Counted from the stretch's first letter, positions 51,511-60,061 are shown. The stretch: DNA of 64,000 bases from Paractinoplanes abujensis (GCF_014204895.1 NZ_JACHMF010000001.1:7254001-7318000), one strand, 5' to 3'. Numbers and translations are program-made. Notes: generated from the letters alone by a model not told the origin.

Positions 51511-53523
51511 GTGCCCGCAGCAACGAAGAAGACCGCCACCGCCGACAAACTCCTTCAGGCCGCCGTCGGCGCCGTCCCCGGTGGCGCTTCCCGGCCGGGG
51601 CAGGAGGCCATGGTCGCCGCCATCGACAAGGCGATACGCGAGCGTGAGCACCTGCTCGTGCAGGCGGGCACGGGCACCGGCAAGAGCCTGGCCTACCTCA
51701 CTCCGTCGCTGCTCGTCGACGGGCCCGTGGTCGTCTCCACGGCCACCCTGGCCCTGCAGAATCAGCTGGTCGAGCACGACCTCCCCCGTCTCGCGGCGGC
51801 GGTCGAGCCGGTGCTCGGCCGCAGACCCACCTTCGCTGTGCTCAAGGGCCGCCACCACTACCTTTGCGTGGCCAAGATGGAACACGCCGATGAAGAAGAG
51901 CCGACCGACACGCTCTTCGACGACGCGCCGCCCAAGGCCACCCAGTGGCTCGGCGAGGCGGGCCGGCTGGGCAAGCAGATCCAGCGCCTGCAGGCCTGGG
52001 CCGAGAAGACGAAGACCGGCGACCGCGACGAGCTCGACCCGGGCGTCGACGACACGGCCTGGCGTCAGGTGTCGATGCCCGCGCGGGACTGCGTCGGTGC
52101 CCAACGATGCCCGTACGGGCCGGAGTGTTTCGCCGAGGCGTCGCGCGCCCGCGCCCGCGAGGCCGACATCGTGGTCACCAACCACAGCCTGCTCGCGGTC
52201 GACATGCTGGCCGAGCGGCACATCGTGCCCCCGCACAAGCTGCTGATCATCGACGAGGCCCACGAGCTGGCCGACCGCGTCTCCTCCGCCTCGCAGGCCG
52301 AGCTGACCCCCGAGGCGATCGAGCGCTCGTCCCGCCGCGCCCGCACGCTGATCCCGCCCGCGGCCGCCGAGGCGCTGGCCGAGGCGGCCGACGCGCTGAC
52401 CGTGGGCCTGGCCGAGACGCCGGCCGGCCGCATCACCGCCGGCCTGCCCGAGCTGCTGCAGCAGGCCGTCATGCTGACCGAGTCGGCCACCCGGGCCGGG
52501 CTCACGGCCATCGGCGACGTCAAGAGCGACGACCCCGATCCCGTTCGCAAGCAGCAGGCCAAGGCGGCCCTGGACGATCTCAACGACACGGCGCAGCGGC
52601 TGCTCGAGGAATCCGACTTCGACGTGGCCTGGGTCGAGAAGTCCGACACCGGCAGCGGTCGGCGCGCGCTGGTCGTGGCCCCCCTCTCGGTCGCCGGCAC
52701 GCTGGCCCAGGGCCTCTACTCCGACCGCACGGTGGTGGCGACCTCGGCCACGCTGACCCTGGGCGGCCGGTTCGACACCGTGGCCCGCTCGCTCGGCCTG
52801 CCCGCGGCCTCGCCCGCCCCGCCGGCCGACCCGCAGTCACCCGCCTCCGGTGACGGCTGGACGTCGCTGGACGTCGGCTCCCCGTTCGACTATCCGCGCC
52901 AGGGCATCCTCTACGTGGCGGCCCATCTGCCCCGCCCGCAGATGTCCGGCCTGCCCGCGGCGGCCGGGGAGGAGCTGGTCAAGCTGGTCGAGGCCCTGGG
53001 CGGCCGCACGCTGGGCCTGTTCTCGTCACGCCGGGCCGCCACTCAGGCCGCCGAGCTGCTGCGCGCCCGCACCGACCTGCCGATCCTGCTGCAGGGCGAG
53101 GAGGCGCTGCCGGTGCTGGTCCGCCGCTTCAAGGAGGACAAGGCGAGCTGCCTGTTCGGGGTCATGTCGCTGTGGCAGGGCGTCGACGTGCCGGGCGACG
53201 CCTGCCAGCTCGTGGTGATCGACCGGCTGCCCTTCCCGCGGCCCGACGAGCCCCTGGCCGCGGCCCGCGCGGCCGCGGTCGACGCCGGCGGCGGTTCCGG
53301 CTTCGCCTCGGTCAGCGTCCCGATCGCGGCCATCCGCCTGGCCCAGGGCGTGGGCCGCCTGATCCGCTCGACGGGCGACAAGGGCGTGGTGGCCGTCCTC
53401 GACTCCCGCCTCGAGACGGCCCGTGGTTACGGCGCCTTCCTGCGCAAGTCGTTGCCCCCGTTCTGGTACACGACGCGCCCCGACGTGGCCCTGGGCGCCC
53501 TGCAACGCCTGGCCGGCAAGTGA
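51511..53523 (+). CDS. DinG/XPD-family ATP-dependent DNA helicase
   Basis: 670 residues, GTG start. Superfamily 2 helicase: motif I QAGTGTGKS (about 51-60), motif II DEAH at 248-251, and C-terminal motifs SCLFGVMSLWQGVDVPGD and RLAQGVGRLIRS. Four cysteines at 119, 194, 200 and 206 (HYLC, then DC-x5-C-x5-C) form the iron-sulfur site of XPD/DinG helicases. It likely unwinds structured DNA or R-loops in repair. The NUDIX gene starts in its stop codon. Confidence 0.9.
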   Translation: MPAATKKTATADKLLQAAVGAVPGGASRPGQEAMVAAIDKAIREREHLLVQAGTGTGKSLAYLTPSLLVDGPVVVSTATLALQNQLVEHDLPRLAAAVEPVLGRRPTFAVLKGRHHYLCVAKMEHADEEEPTDTLFDDAPPKATQWLGEAGRLGKQIQRLQAWAEKTKTGDRDELDPGVDDTAWRQVSMPARDCVGAQRCPYGPECFAEASRARAREADIVVTNHSLLAVDMLAERHIVPPHKLLIIDEAHELADRVSSASQAELTPEAIERSSRRARTLIPPAAAEALAEAADALTVGLAETPAGRITAGLPELLQQAVMLTESATRAGLTAIGDVKSDDPDPVRKQQAKAALDDLNDTAQRLLEESDFDVAWVEKSDTGSGRRALVVAPLSVAGTLAQGLYSDRTVVATSATLTLGGRFDTVARSLGLPAASPAPPADPQSPASGDGWTSLDVGSPFDYPRQGILYVAAHLPRPQMSGLPAAAGEELVKLVEALGGRTLGLFSSRRAATQAAELLRARTDLPILLQGEEALPVLVRRFKEDKASCLFGVMSLWQGVDVPGDACQLVVIDRLPFPRPDEPLAAARAAAVDAGGGSGFASVSVPIAAIRLAQGVGRLIRSTGDKGVVAVLDSRLETARGYGAFLRKSLPPFWYTTRPDVALGALQRLAGK

Positions 53524-53960
53524 GCGCCGTGCGGCAGATCGCCTGCACCTTTCTGGTCGACGGCTCGGGCGCGCTGTTGCTGCAGCTCCGCGACGGCAAC
53601 ACGACGTACTACCCGCATGTGTGGGGCCTGCCCGGCGGCTCGGTCGAAGCGGGCGAGACCCCCGCCGAGGCGGCCGAACGCGAGCTGTGGGAGGAGACGT
53701 CGCTGCGGCTGTCCACCCCGCTGACGCTCTTCGCCACTCAGCCACTCGAAGAGGAGGGCCGGGTGAAGCACTACTTCTACGCCCCGACGACCGCTCGTCA
53801 GGCCGACGTCGTGCTGGGTGAGGGCGCGGCCATGGTCTTCGTGCCGGCCGCCGAGGTGCCGGGCCGCGAGTTCACGCCCGGCACGGCCGACATGATCGAC
53901 CGGTTCCTGGCCTCGGCCGCCTACAGCGCCCTGCGGGCCCGCGGCGGGGACGCGGCGTGA
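53520..53960 (+). CDS. NUDIX hydrolase
   Basis: 146 residues, GTG overlapping the helicase stop (GTGA). Clear Nudix box, GGSVEAGETPAEAAERELWEE followed by T-S where a Gly is usual. TTYYPHVWGLPGG is the lead-in strand. The family hydrolyses NDP-X compounds such as oxidised nucleotides; coupling to a DNA helicase suggests a nucleotide-pool or repair role, which is inference only. Confidence 0.87.
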   Translation: MSAVRQIACTFLVDGSGALLLQLRDGNTTYYPHVWGLPGGSVEAGETPAEAAERELWEETSLRLSTPLTLFATQPLEEEGRVKHYFYAPTTARQADVVLGEGAAMVFVPAAEVPGREFTPGTADMIDRFLASAAYSALRARGGDAA

Positions 53961-53964
53961 CACC

Positions 53965-54834
53965 ATGGCTGCCGTGACGGCGCCGGAGCGAGCGAGCCGG
54001 CCGGCGGGGGAGCCGCCGCGCAGCAAGCGGCGATGGCTGCTGGGCGGGGTCGTCGCGGCCTGGATCGTGGCTGTGTCGGCGCTGGCCGTCTGGTCGGTCG
54101 GGCACGAGCGGCCCACCGTGCCCGAGCAGCGCGACCTACGGCTGGCGGTGGCCGACCTGCAGCGGGCGGCCGGGGTGGTCCACGCCGCGGCCGGGGCCGA
54201 CGGGCGGACGGTCGCGCTGGGCGCGCTCGAGCTGTCCCAGCAGTGCCGGGTCACGCCGGTGCGGCCGGGGCTGGTCGCCGCGCGCAACGTCACCGTGCTG
54301 GTGCCCACCGGTGAGACCATCGCAGCCGTACGGGCCGTGGCCGACCGGCTGCCCGCCGCCTGGGCGGCCGACGTGGCCGAGGCCCGGGGCGGCACCCGGG
54401 TCTCGCTGCACGCCGACGCCGGCGACTTCATCGGCGTCGACACCACTGCCGAGGCGTCCAACCAGGTGTTCACGCTGCGGCTGACGACCGGGTGCCGGCC
54501 GGTCGACGGCGACGAGCCGGGCGACGTCGACCCCAGCGCCCCGGACGCGCCGCCGGTGTTCGGCGACGTGCTCCGCGGGCTGGACGGCGGCCGGTCGGAA
54601 GCGGAGGTGCACGCGGTCACCTGCCCGTCGGGCGCGATCGCCGCGTCGTGGGTGGTCGACCGCGTACGGGTGGGCGCCGATCTGGCCGGCCGGTTGCGCA
54701 AGCTCGCCGGCGACGCCCGGCTGCTCAGCTCCGACGCCGGGACGTACGGCTATCGCGACGGCGCCTACTCCGTGCTGGTGCAGCCCACGGTGACCGACAT
54801 CGTGCGGGTCACCGTCAGCTCGGCCTGTCAGTAG
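53965..54834 (+). CDS. single-pass membrane protein, hypothetical
   Basis: 289 residues from ATG; GTG 53974 is an alternative. A Pro/Arg-rich cytoplasmic start (PPRSKRRW), one transmembrane helix (about 25-46), and an extracytoplasmic domain with cysteines at QQCRVTP, TTGCRP, VTCPSG and the final SSACQ, probably paired. No family recognised. Follows the NUDIX gene by four bases, so it may share its transcript. It overlaps the DsrE gene by 7 bases at its end. Confidence 0.65.
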   Translation: MAAVTAPERASRPAGEPPRSKRRWLLGGVVAAWIVAVSALAVWSVGHERPTVPEQRDLRLAVADLQRAAGVVHAAAGADGRTVALGALELSQQCRVTPVRPGLVAARNVTVLVPTGETIAAVRAVADRLPAAWAADVAEARGGTRVSLHADAGDFIGVDTTAEASNQVFTLRLTTGCRPVDGDEPGDVDPSAPDAPPVFGDVLRGLDGGRSEAEVHAVTCPSGAIAASWVVDRVRVGADLAGRLRKLAGDARLLSSDAGTYGYRDGAYSVLVQPTVTDIVRVTVSSACQ

Positions 54835-55190
54835 ACGAGGGCCTGCGCACCGTCCGACATGATCTCCTCGACGAAGACGGCCGCCCCGGCGATCCGGATG
54901 CCCGGCAGCACCTTGTCGGGGGTGATGTCGCGCCGGGCCGCACACTGCGTGCAGGCCGTCACCTGCCCGGCCGACAGCAGCAGGTCGAGCAGGTCGGGCA
55001 GCGGCGCCGCGTGCGGCAGCTCGAACTCGGCGGCCCGGCCCGGCAGGGCGAACCACGTCGACTCGCCGGTGAGCCAGAACGAGACGTCCACCCCGGACGA
55101 CAGGGCCGTACTGGCCACAGTAAATGCCTGCGAGCAGCGCTCCGGCGCGTCCGCGCCCGCGGTTGCCTTGACGACCAGCAAGCGTGTCAT
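54828..55190 (-). CDS. DsrE-family protein
   Basis: 120 residues from the ATG at 55190. Small alpha/beta fold typical of DsrE/DsrF: RLLVVKATAGADAPERCSQA, VSFWLTGESTWF, VTACTQCAARRDI with a CxxC pair, and EEIMSDGAQALVY at the end. Relatives act in sulfur transfer; the CxxC could carry persulfide. Role here unknown. Confidence 0.8.
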   Translation of the reverse strand: MTRLLVVKATAGADAPERCSQAFTVASTALSSGVDVSFWLTGESTWFALPGRAAEFELPHAAPLPDLLDLLLSAGQVTACTQCAARRDITPDKVLPGIRIAGAAVFVEEIMSDGAQALVY

Positions 55191-55197
55191 GGCGGCC

Positions 55198-55207
55198 AGC
55201 ATAAGAT
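55198..55207. promoter_or_regulatory. overlapping divergent -10 boxes (DsrE gene and small membrane protein)
   Basis: Minus strand TATGCT (55203-55198) lies 7 bases before the DsrE ATG; plus strand TAAGAT (55202-55207) lies 9 bases before the ATG at 55217. The two hexamers share two base pairs, so the two promoters cannot be open at the same time. Confidence 0.5.
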
Positions 55208-55216
55208 GGTCCGGTC

Positions 55217-55321
55217 ATGGTTACGGAAATTGGGTTCGTGAGCCTGCTGGTCGCCGGTCTCGGCGCGCTGGCGGGCGGGTTCGGCTATCTGGCGATGCGG
55301 GTCTCGAGGGGGCGTTGGTGA
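55217..55321 (+). CDS. 34-residue membrane protein, hypothetical
   Basis: ATG at 55217, stop overlapping the GTG of the nitrobindin-like gene (GTGA). Sequence begins MVTEIGFVSLLVAGLGALAG, continues with FGYLAM and ends in basic RVSRGRW: one transmembrane helix with a positive cytoplasmic end. High third-position GC and the coupled overlap support translation. Function unknown; it may simply couple or anchor the next protein. Confidence 0.65.
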   Translation: MVTEIGFVSLLVAGLGALAGGFGYLAMRVSRGRW

Positions 55322-55923
55322 GCGATCAGCAGGAAAATCCGCTGGGCCCGCCGCCCTGGCTGAACGCCCCTCCCGTCGACCCCTATCCGTACGAGGAGAC
55401 GCACGACCTGCGTCAGGGCGCCGACCTCAACCCGGCGCTGCTCGGCCTGCTGCCCTTCGTCGGGTTGTGGCGCGGCCGCGGTCAGGGCGGCTTCCCGGCC
55501 GAGAAGGACTACGACTTCGCCCAGGAGGTGCGGATCAGCCACGACGGCCGTCCGTTCCTGCGCTACGAGTCGCGCTCCTGGCTGCTCGACGACGAGTCGA
55601 AGCCGGCCGGCGAGTGGATCGTCGAGTCCGGCTTCTGGCGCCCGGTGCTCGACGCCGAGGGCCGCGCGACCGACGACATGGAAGCCGTCATCGTCACCCC
55701 CGAGGGCACGGTCGAGATCTATGTCGGCAACACCGTGGGCACCACCCGGCTCGAGATCGACACCGACGCGGTGGCGTACACGCCGACCGGCCAGCATCTG
55801 ACCGGCGCACGGCGGCTCTTCGGCATCGTCGAGGGTGCGCTGCTCTACGCGCACGAGGTGTCGGTCGACAAGAGCGAGTTGCAGCCGCACATGTCGGCGC
55901 GACTGCTCAGGGTCGGCGGTTGA
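55318..55923 (+). CDS. nitrobindin-like (FABP family/DUF1794) heme protein
   Basis: 201 residues from the GTG at 55318. The nitrobindin signature GLWRGRGQGGFP (GxWxGxGxGxxP) opens a ten-stranded beta barrel; FLRYESRSWLLD and VESGFWRP are barrel strands, and the histidine in the final LQPHMSARLLRV is placed like the heme ligand. Mycobacterial homologues bind ferric heme and scavenge NO or peroxynitrite. N-terminal 55 residues are Pro-rich and extra. Fur gene follows with its own promoter. Confidence 0.85.
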   Translation: MSDQQENPLGPPPWLNAPPVDPYPYEETHDLRQGADLNPALLGLLPFVGLWRGRGQGGFPAEKDYDFAQEVRISHDGRPFLRYESRSWLLDDESKPAGEWIVESGFWRPVLDAEGRATDDMEAVIVTPEGTVEIYVGNTVGTTRLEIDTDAVAYTPTGQHLTGARRLFGIVEGALLYAHEVSVDKSELQPHMSARLLRVGG

Positions 55924-55935
55924 GCACGGAGGGCG

Positions 55936-55941
55936 TAATCT
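55936..55941 (+). promoter_or_regulatory. -10 box of the Fur-family gene
   Basis: TAATCT, 7 bases before the GTG at 55949. Confidence 0.48.
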
Positions 55942-55948
55942 TGGCTGC

Positions 55949-56365
55949 GTGTCCGCCACCGCCCTCGCCGCCATGCTCCGTGAGCGTGGCCTGCGGCTGA
56001 CCCCGCAGCGCCAGCTGATCCTGGAGGCGGTGCACGAGCTGGGCCACGCCACCCCCGAGCAGGTGCACCACCATGTGCGCGAACGTGCCGCCGGGGTCAA
56101 CATCACCACCGTCTATCGCACCCTCGAGCTGCTCGAAGAGCTCGGGCTGGTCAACCACACGCACCTGTCGCACGGGTCGCCGACCTATCACACGGCGGGT
56201 GAGGATCAGCACGTTCACCTCGTCTGCCGTGGATGTGGGTCGATCAGTGAGGTAGACCCGAGTGTGATGGAGCCGGTGACCGACCGGCTGCTGAGCGAGC
56301 GTGACTTCCGCGTCGACGTGGGGCACGTGTCGCTCTTCGGCGTTTGCGGTGACTGCAAGGAGTAA
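55949..56365 (+). CDS. Fur-family metal-responsive repressor
   Basis: 138 residues. N-terminal winged helix (LRERGLRLTPQRQLILEAV, TPEQVHHHVRERAAGVNITT, VYRTLELLEELGLV), followed by a dimerisation domain with the metal-binding DQHVHLVCRGCGSI and structural zinc cysteines 93/96 and 133/136 (CRGC and CGDC). Could be Fur, Zur or PerR type; regulatory-site residues do not settle the metal. Possibly controls the adjacent heme-type protein or YgfZ gene, five bases later. Confidence 0.88.
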   Translation: MSATALAAMLRERGLRLTPQRQLILEAVHELGHATPEQVHHHVRERAAGVNITTVYRTLELLEELGLVNHTHLSHGSPTYHTAGEDQHVHLVCRGCGSISEVDPSVMEPVTDRLLSERDFRVDVGHVSLFGVCGDCKE

Positions 56366-56369
56366 CGAC

Positions 56370-57404
56370 ATGACCGTGGTGATGGTCGAGGACCTGGACC
56401 CCTCGTCCGCCGACGCCGGGGTGCCGGCGCACTACGGCGACCCGATGCGCGAGCAACGCACACTGGCCACCGCCGTGGGTCTGGTCGACCGGTCGAACCG
56501 TGACGTGATCGCCGTGCCCGGCGAGGAGCGTGCCTCCTGGCTGCACACCCTGACCACTCAGCACCTGTCTGACCTGTCGGCCGGGCAGGGCACCGAGCTG
56601 CTGGTCCTCTCGCCGAACGGCCACGTCGAGCAGCACGCGATGGTGACCGAGGACGGCACGACCACGTGGCTGGACACCGAGCCGGGCGCGGGCGCGGGCC
56701 TGCTCAAATACCTCGAAATGATGCGCTTCTTCACCAAGGTGGAGCCGCGCGACGCGACGTCGGAGCTGGCCGTTCTGTCGCTCGTGGGCCCGGGCGCGGC
56801 CGACGTCATCCCCGGGCTGGCCGAGCCGCGGATCAACACGGTGCCGGGCGCGAAGTTCGCCGCCGGTGACGTGCCGCCGGGATCAACGAGCTTCTACGCC
56901 GTACGGGAAACCGCATTCGGCCTGGCCCGCCGGGTGCCGCTCGGGATCGACCTGCTCGTCCCGCGCGCGGAGAAGACGGCGGTGATCGAGAAGCTGGGCC
57001 TGCCGCCGGCCGGTCTGTGGGCCTACGAGGCGCTCCGTGTCGAGCAGCGCACTCCCCGGCTGGGCTGGGAGACCGACCACCGCACCATCCCGGCCGAGGC
57101 CGAGTTCCTGGCGGCCGCCGTGCACCTCGACAAGGGCTGCTATCGCGGCCAGGAGACGGTGGCCCGCGTGCATCACCTGGGCCGGCCGCCGCGCCGCCTG
57201 GCCCTGCTGCACTTCGACGGCATCGCCACCGACCAGCCCCCGGTCAAGGGCACCCCGGTGGTCCGTGAGGGTCGCGAGGTCGGCTTCATCGGCACCGCCG
57301 TGCGTCACCACGAGCTGGGTCTGATCGCCCTGGCCGTGCTCAAGCGCACCGCGACCGACGGTCTGACCGTGGGCGATTCCGTGGTGGCGGTCGACGAACA
57401 CTAA
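56370..57404 (+). CDS. ygfZ: YgfZ/GcvT-family folate-binding iron-sulfur assembly protein
   Basis: 344 residues from the ATG at 56370 with AAGGAG seven bases upstream. GcvT-like fold with the YgfZ signature KGCYRGQE, including Cys257. YgfZ helps make or repair certain Fe-S proteins with folate. RASWLHTLTTQHLSDLSAG is the conserved N-terminal folate region. Sits directly after the Fur gene, consistent with iron-linked expression. Confidence 0.9.
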   Translation: MTVVMVEDLDPSSADAGVPAHYGDPMREQRTLATAVGLVDRSNRDVIAVPGEERASWLHTLTTQHLSDLSAGQGTELLVLSPNGHVEQHAMVTEDGTTTWLDTEPGAGAGLLKYLEMMRFFTKVEPRDATSELAVLSLVGPGAADVIPGLAEPRINTVPGAKFAAGDVPPGSTSFYAVRETAFGLARRVPLGIDLLVPRAEKTAVIEKLGLPPAGLWAYEALRVEQRTPRLGWETDHRTIPAEAEFLAAAVHLDKGCYRGQETVARVHHLGRPPRRLALLHFDGIATDQPPVKGTPVVREGREVGFIGTAVRHHELGLIALAVLKRTATDGLTVGDSVVAVDEH

Positions 57405-57407
57405 GGT
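57402..57407 (+). promoter_or_regulatory. -10 box of the BKACE gene
   Basis: TAAGGT, starting on the ygfZ stop codon and 7 bases before the ATG at 57415. Confidence 0.42.
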
Positions 57408-57414
57408 CACGTCT

Positions 57415-58248
57415 ATGACCGGGACCGTGATCACCGTTGCTCCGACCGGCGCCGAAAGCAGCAAGGCCGATGTGCCCGCGCTGCCCGTCACGCTCGACGA
57501 ACTCGTGGCCACCGCCAAGGAGTGCGAAGCGCTGGGCGCTGCCATCATCCACGTGCACATCCGCGACGCCGAGGCCGCGCCGACCCTCGACCAGGGCCGG
57601 CTGCGCGCCACCGTGACCGCCCTGCGCGAGTCGACCGGCCTGATCGTGCAGCTCTCCTCGGGCGGCGCGGTCACCGACCCCGAGTCCGACCGGCTGGCCG
57701 TGCTCGATGCCGGGCCCGAGATGGCCTCCTGCACCATGGGCACGGTCAACTTCGGTGACGGTGTGTTCCTGAACCGCTGGGAGTTCATCGTCGACCTGCA
57801 CGCCCGCATGCAGGAGCGCGGCATCGTGCCCGAGTACGAGATCTTCGACCTGGGCCAGCTGGCGTCGCTGCAGCGGCTGCTGAGCCGCCACGGGTTGCCC
57901 TTCGGCGGTCACGTGCACGTCGACCTGGTGATGGGGGTGCCGGGTGGCATGCCGGGCACGGCCGCCGCGCTGGTCGCATGCGAGCAGGCCCTGCGTGATC
58001 TGCCCGAGGGCACCACGTTCTCGGCCACCGGCATCGGGCGCTCGACGATTCCGGTCATGCTGGCCTCGCTGAGCGCGGGTGGGCATCTGCGGGTCGGCCT
58101 GGAGGACACGATCACGTACGCCAAGGGCCGCCCGGTCGAGTCGAACATGCAGCTGGTGGCCCGGGCCGTCGGCTTCGCGCAGCTGGCCCAGCGGCCGCCG
58201 CTGACCGCGCGTGAGACCCGCGAGCTGCTGGGTATCCCGGCCCGATGA
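57415..58248 (+). CDS. beta-keto acid cleavage enzyme (BKACE/DUF849 family)
   Basis: 277 residues. Key residues align, with the same numbers, to 3-keto-5-aminohexanoate cleavage enzyme: Glu14 in APTGAE, zinc ligands His46 and His48 in IHVHIRD, and Arg226, Glu230, Asp231 in LRVGLED. It should condense a beta-keto acid with acetyl-CoA to give a CoA ester and acetoacetate. The true beta-keto acid is unknown; a lysine-fermentation role is unlikely in an aerobe. The asparaginase gene overlaps its stop (ATGA). Confidence 0.9.
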   Translation: MTGTVITVAPTGAESSKADVPALPVTLDELVATAKECEALGAAIIHVHIRDAEAAPTLDQGRLRATVTALRESTGLIVQLSSGGAVTDPESDRLAVLDAGPEMASCTMGTVNFGDGVFLNRWEFIVDLHARMQERGIVPEYEIFDLGQLASLQRLLSRHGLPFGGHVHVDLVMGVPGGMPGTAAALVACEQALRDLPEGTTFSATGIGRSTIPVMLASLSAGGHLRVGLEDTITYAKGRPVESNMQLVARAVGFAQLAQRPPLTARETRELLGIPAR

Positions 58249-59150
58249 TCATCGCTCAGGTCCTGCGCTCGGGCTTCGTCGAAAGCGTCCACCACGGCTC
58301 GGTCTTCTCCAGCGCGGGCAGCCGCGGCGACGTGACCACGCCGATCTTCCCGCGCTCGTCGAACAAGCCGCTGCAGACGGTCGGCATGCTCCGGGCCGGT
58401 TTCGTGCCGCGCGACGGCGCCGACCTGGCCCTGATCAGCGGCAGCCACTTCGGCGAGCCGTTCCACGTGCGCCGGGTCTCGGAGATCCTCACGGCGGCCG
58501 GCCTGGACGCCGGCGCCCTGCGCTGCCCGGCGTCGCTGCCGCTGGCCGAGGACGCCCGGGACGACTGGCTGCGCGCGGGCGGCGGCCCCGAGCGGGTGCT
58601 GATGAACTGCTCGGGCAAACACGCCGGCATGCTCGCGACCTGCGTGGCCAACGACTGGCCGCTCGAGTCGTATCTTGACCCCGCGCATCCCCTGCAGGTG
58701 GCGATCGCCCGCGCGGTGGCCGACCTGGCCGGCGAGAACATCGCCGCCGTGGGGGTGGACGGCTGCGGCGCGCCGGTGCTCGCGCTGTCGCTGACCGGCC
58801 TCGCGCGCGCGTTCGAGCGGCTGGTCTCGGCCGAGCCGGGCAGCCACGAGCGCCGGGTGGCCGACGAGATGCGGGCCCGTCCCGAGTTGGTGGCGGGCAC
58901 CGGGGCGGACGACACCGTGCTCATGGCGGCCGTGCCGGGCCTGCTGGCCAAGGGCGGTGCCGAGGGCGTGGTGGCTGTGGCCGTGCCCGGGGCGGGGGCG
59001 ATCGCCATCAAGGTCGACGACGGGGGAATGCGGGCGCGCACCCCCGTACTCCTCGACGAGCTGGACAAACTCGGTGTCCAGGCGCCGGTGATGGAGGAGT
59101 TGATCCTGGGCGGGGGAGAGCCGGTGGGCCGGGTGCGGCCGGTGCGGTGA
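58245..59150 (+). CDS. asparaginase (L-asparaginase II family, PF06089 type)
   Basis: 301 residues, ATG overlapping the BKACE stop. Matches the thermolabile asparaginase family: VESVHHGSVF near the N-terminus, FPRSSNKPLQ, ISGSHFGEPFHV, MNCSGKHAGMLATC, and VDGCGAPVLALSL. It would hydrolyse L-asparagine to aspartate and ammonium in the cytosol. Pairing with a BKACE suggests shared amino-acid catabolism. No export signal. Confidence 0.88.
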   Translation: MIIAQVLRSGFVESVHHGSVFSSAGSRGDVTTPIFPRSSNKPLQTVGMLRAGFVPRDGADLALISGSHFGEPFHVRRVSEILTAAGLDAGALRCPASLPLAEDARDDWLRAGGGPERVLMNCSGKHAGMLATCVANDWPLESYLDPAHPLQVAIARAVADLAGENIAAVGVDGCGAPVLALSLTGLARAFERLVSAEPGSHERRVADEMRARPELVAGTGADDTVLMAAVPGLLAKGGAEGVVAVAVPGAGAIAIKVDDGGMRARTPVLLDELDKLGVQAPVMEELILGGGEPVGRVRPVR

Positions 59151-59158
59151 CTCGGCTC

Positions 59159-59197
59159 ACGCTAGCTGGAGTTAGCGTTTTGCTTGCAACAGCTAGC
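59159..59197. promoter_or_regulatory. overlapping inverted repeats upstream of the Xre regulator
   Basis: GCTAGCTG at 59161-59168 pairs with CAGCTAGC at 59190-59197, and ACGCTA at 59159-59164 pairs with TAGCGT at 59173-59178. They lie just before the -10 at 59207, suiting an autoregulatory operator. Confidence 0.55.
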
Positions 59198-59206
59198 ACT
59201 CGGGGC

Positions 59207-59212
59207 TACCGT
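59207..59212 (+). promoter_or_regulatory. -10 box of the Xre-HbhA-like operon
   Basis: TACCGT, 7 bases before the ATG at 59220. Confidence 0.48.
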
Positions 59213-59219
59213 CGAATGC

Positions 59220-59618
59220 ATGGCCACACCCAAGGATCTGCCCGAGGACATCGGCGGTTTCATCCGTGACCTCCGGCAGACCGCGAAGATCTCGCTGCGC
59301 CAGCTCGCCGACAAGGCGGGCGTGAGCAACCCGTATCTCAGCCAGATCGAACGTGGCCTGCGCAAGCCCAGTGCCGAGGTGCTGCAGCAGATCGCCAGCG
59401 CGCTGCGGGTGTCGACGCCCGCGATGTATCTGCGGGCCGGACTGCTCGACAGCGAGGGCCAGCAAGGCGTGCTGGCCGCGATCGCCGCCGATCCCGAGCT
59501 GACGATCGCGCAGAAGCAGTCGCTGACCCAGATCTACGAGACGTTCCGCAACGAGAACGCGCGCACCAAGCAGGACTCCGCCGAAGCGACCACTCCGACT
59601 CCCGAGGAGCAGAAATGA
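59220..59618 (+). CDS. Xre-family helix-turn-helix regulator (Rv0474-like)
   Basis: 132 residues from the ATG at 59220. HTH_3 domain (about 10-65): IRDLRQTAKISLRQLADKAG and SNPYLSQIERGLRKPSAEVL. The C-terminal half, LTIAQKQSLTQIYETFR, is helical, followed by a polar tail. Matches the regulator that precedes hbhA in mycobacteria. Its stop overlaps the start of the HbhA-like gene (ATGA). Autoregulation through the upstream repeats is likely. Confidence 0.87.
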   Translation: MATPKDLPEDIGGFIRDLRQTAKISLRQLADKAGVSNPYLSQIERGLRKPSAEVLQQIASALRVSTPAMYLRAGLLDSEGQQGVLAAIAADPELTIAQKQSLTQIYETFRNENARTKQDSAEATTPTPEEQK

Positions 59619-60061
59619 CCGAGCAGACCAAGACCCGTTTCCCGGCCCCGCTCTACGCCGCCGCCGGCGCCGGTGACATCGCCGTCGAGCAGCTGCGCAA
59701 GCTGCCCGCCGTGATCAACGACCTCAGCGAGCGCGCCGCCGCCTCGCTCCGCACCTACAACGAGCAGGCCGGCACCAAGGCCGCCGAGCTGCGCGACAAG
59801 GCCTCCACCACCGACTTCGAGGCGCTCCGGGGCAACGCGGCCAGCGTCGCCACCTCGTTCGCCCAGATCGTCGAGGACCGCGCCGTCGCGGCGTACACCG
59901 CGCTGGTGGCCCGGGGCGAGCGCGTCGTCGGCACCGGCGTCGTCGAGGCCGCCGACGTGGTGAACTCCGACATCGAGAAGACCGAGGAGCCGGTGGCCAT
60001 CGAAGCCGCCGAGAAGCCCGCCGCGACCCCCAAGCCCCGCAAGCGCGCCGCGGCCAAGTGA
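59615..60061 (+). CDS. HbhA-like helical protein with Lys/Ala/Pro tail
   Basis: 148 residues. Predicted mostly alpha-helical/coiled-coil (about 15-110; IAVEQLRKLPAVINDLSERA and KAAELRDKA), ending in a Lys/Ala/Pro-rich tail (KPAATPKPRKRAAAK) that parallels the heparin-binding tail of mycobacterial HbhA but is shorter. No signal peptide, as in HbhA. In a probable soil organism the adhesin role is doubtful; intracellular lipid or membrane association is an alternative. Confidence 0.8.
   Translation: MTEQTKTRFPAPLYAAAGAGDIAVEQLRKLPAVINDLSERAAASLRTYNEQAGTKAAELRDKASTTDFEALRGNAASVATSFAQIVEDRAVAAYTALVARGERVVGTGVVEAADVVNSDIEKTEEPVAIEAAEKPAATPKPRKRAAAK

Noticed and set aside
54828..55190. DsrE-like protein as a functional part of a sulfur-oxidising dsrEFH system
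   Set aside because: No dsrF, dsrH, tusA or dsr genes adjoin it; only the family name is supported.
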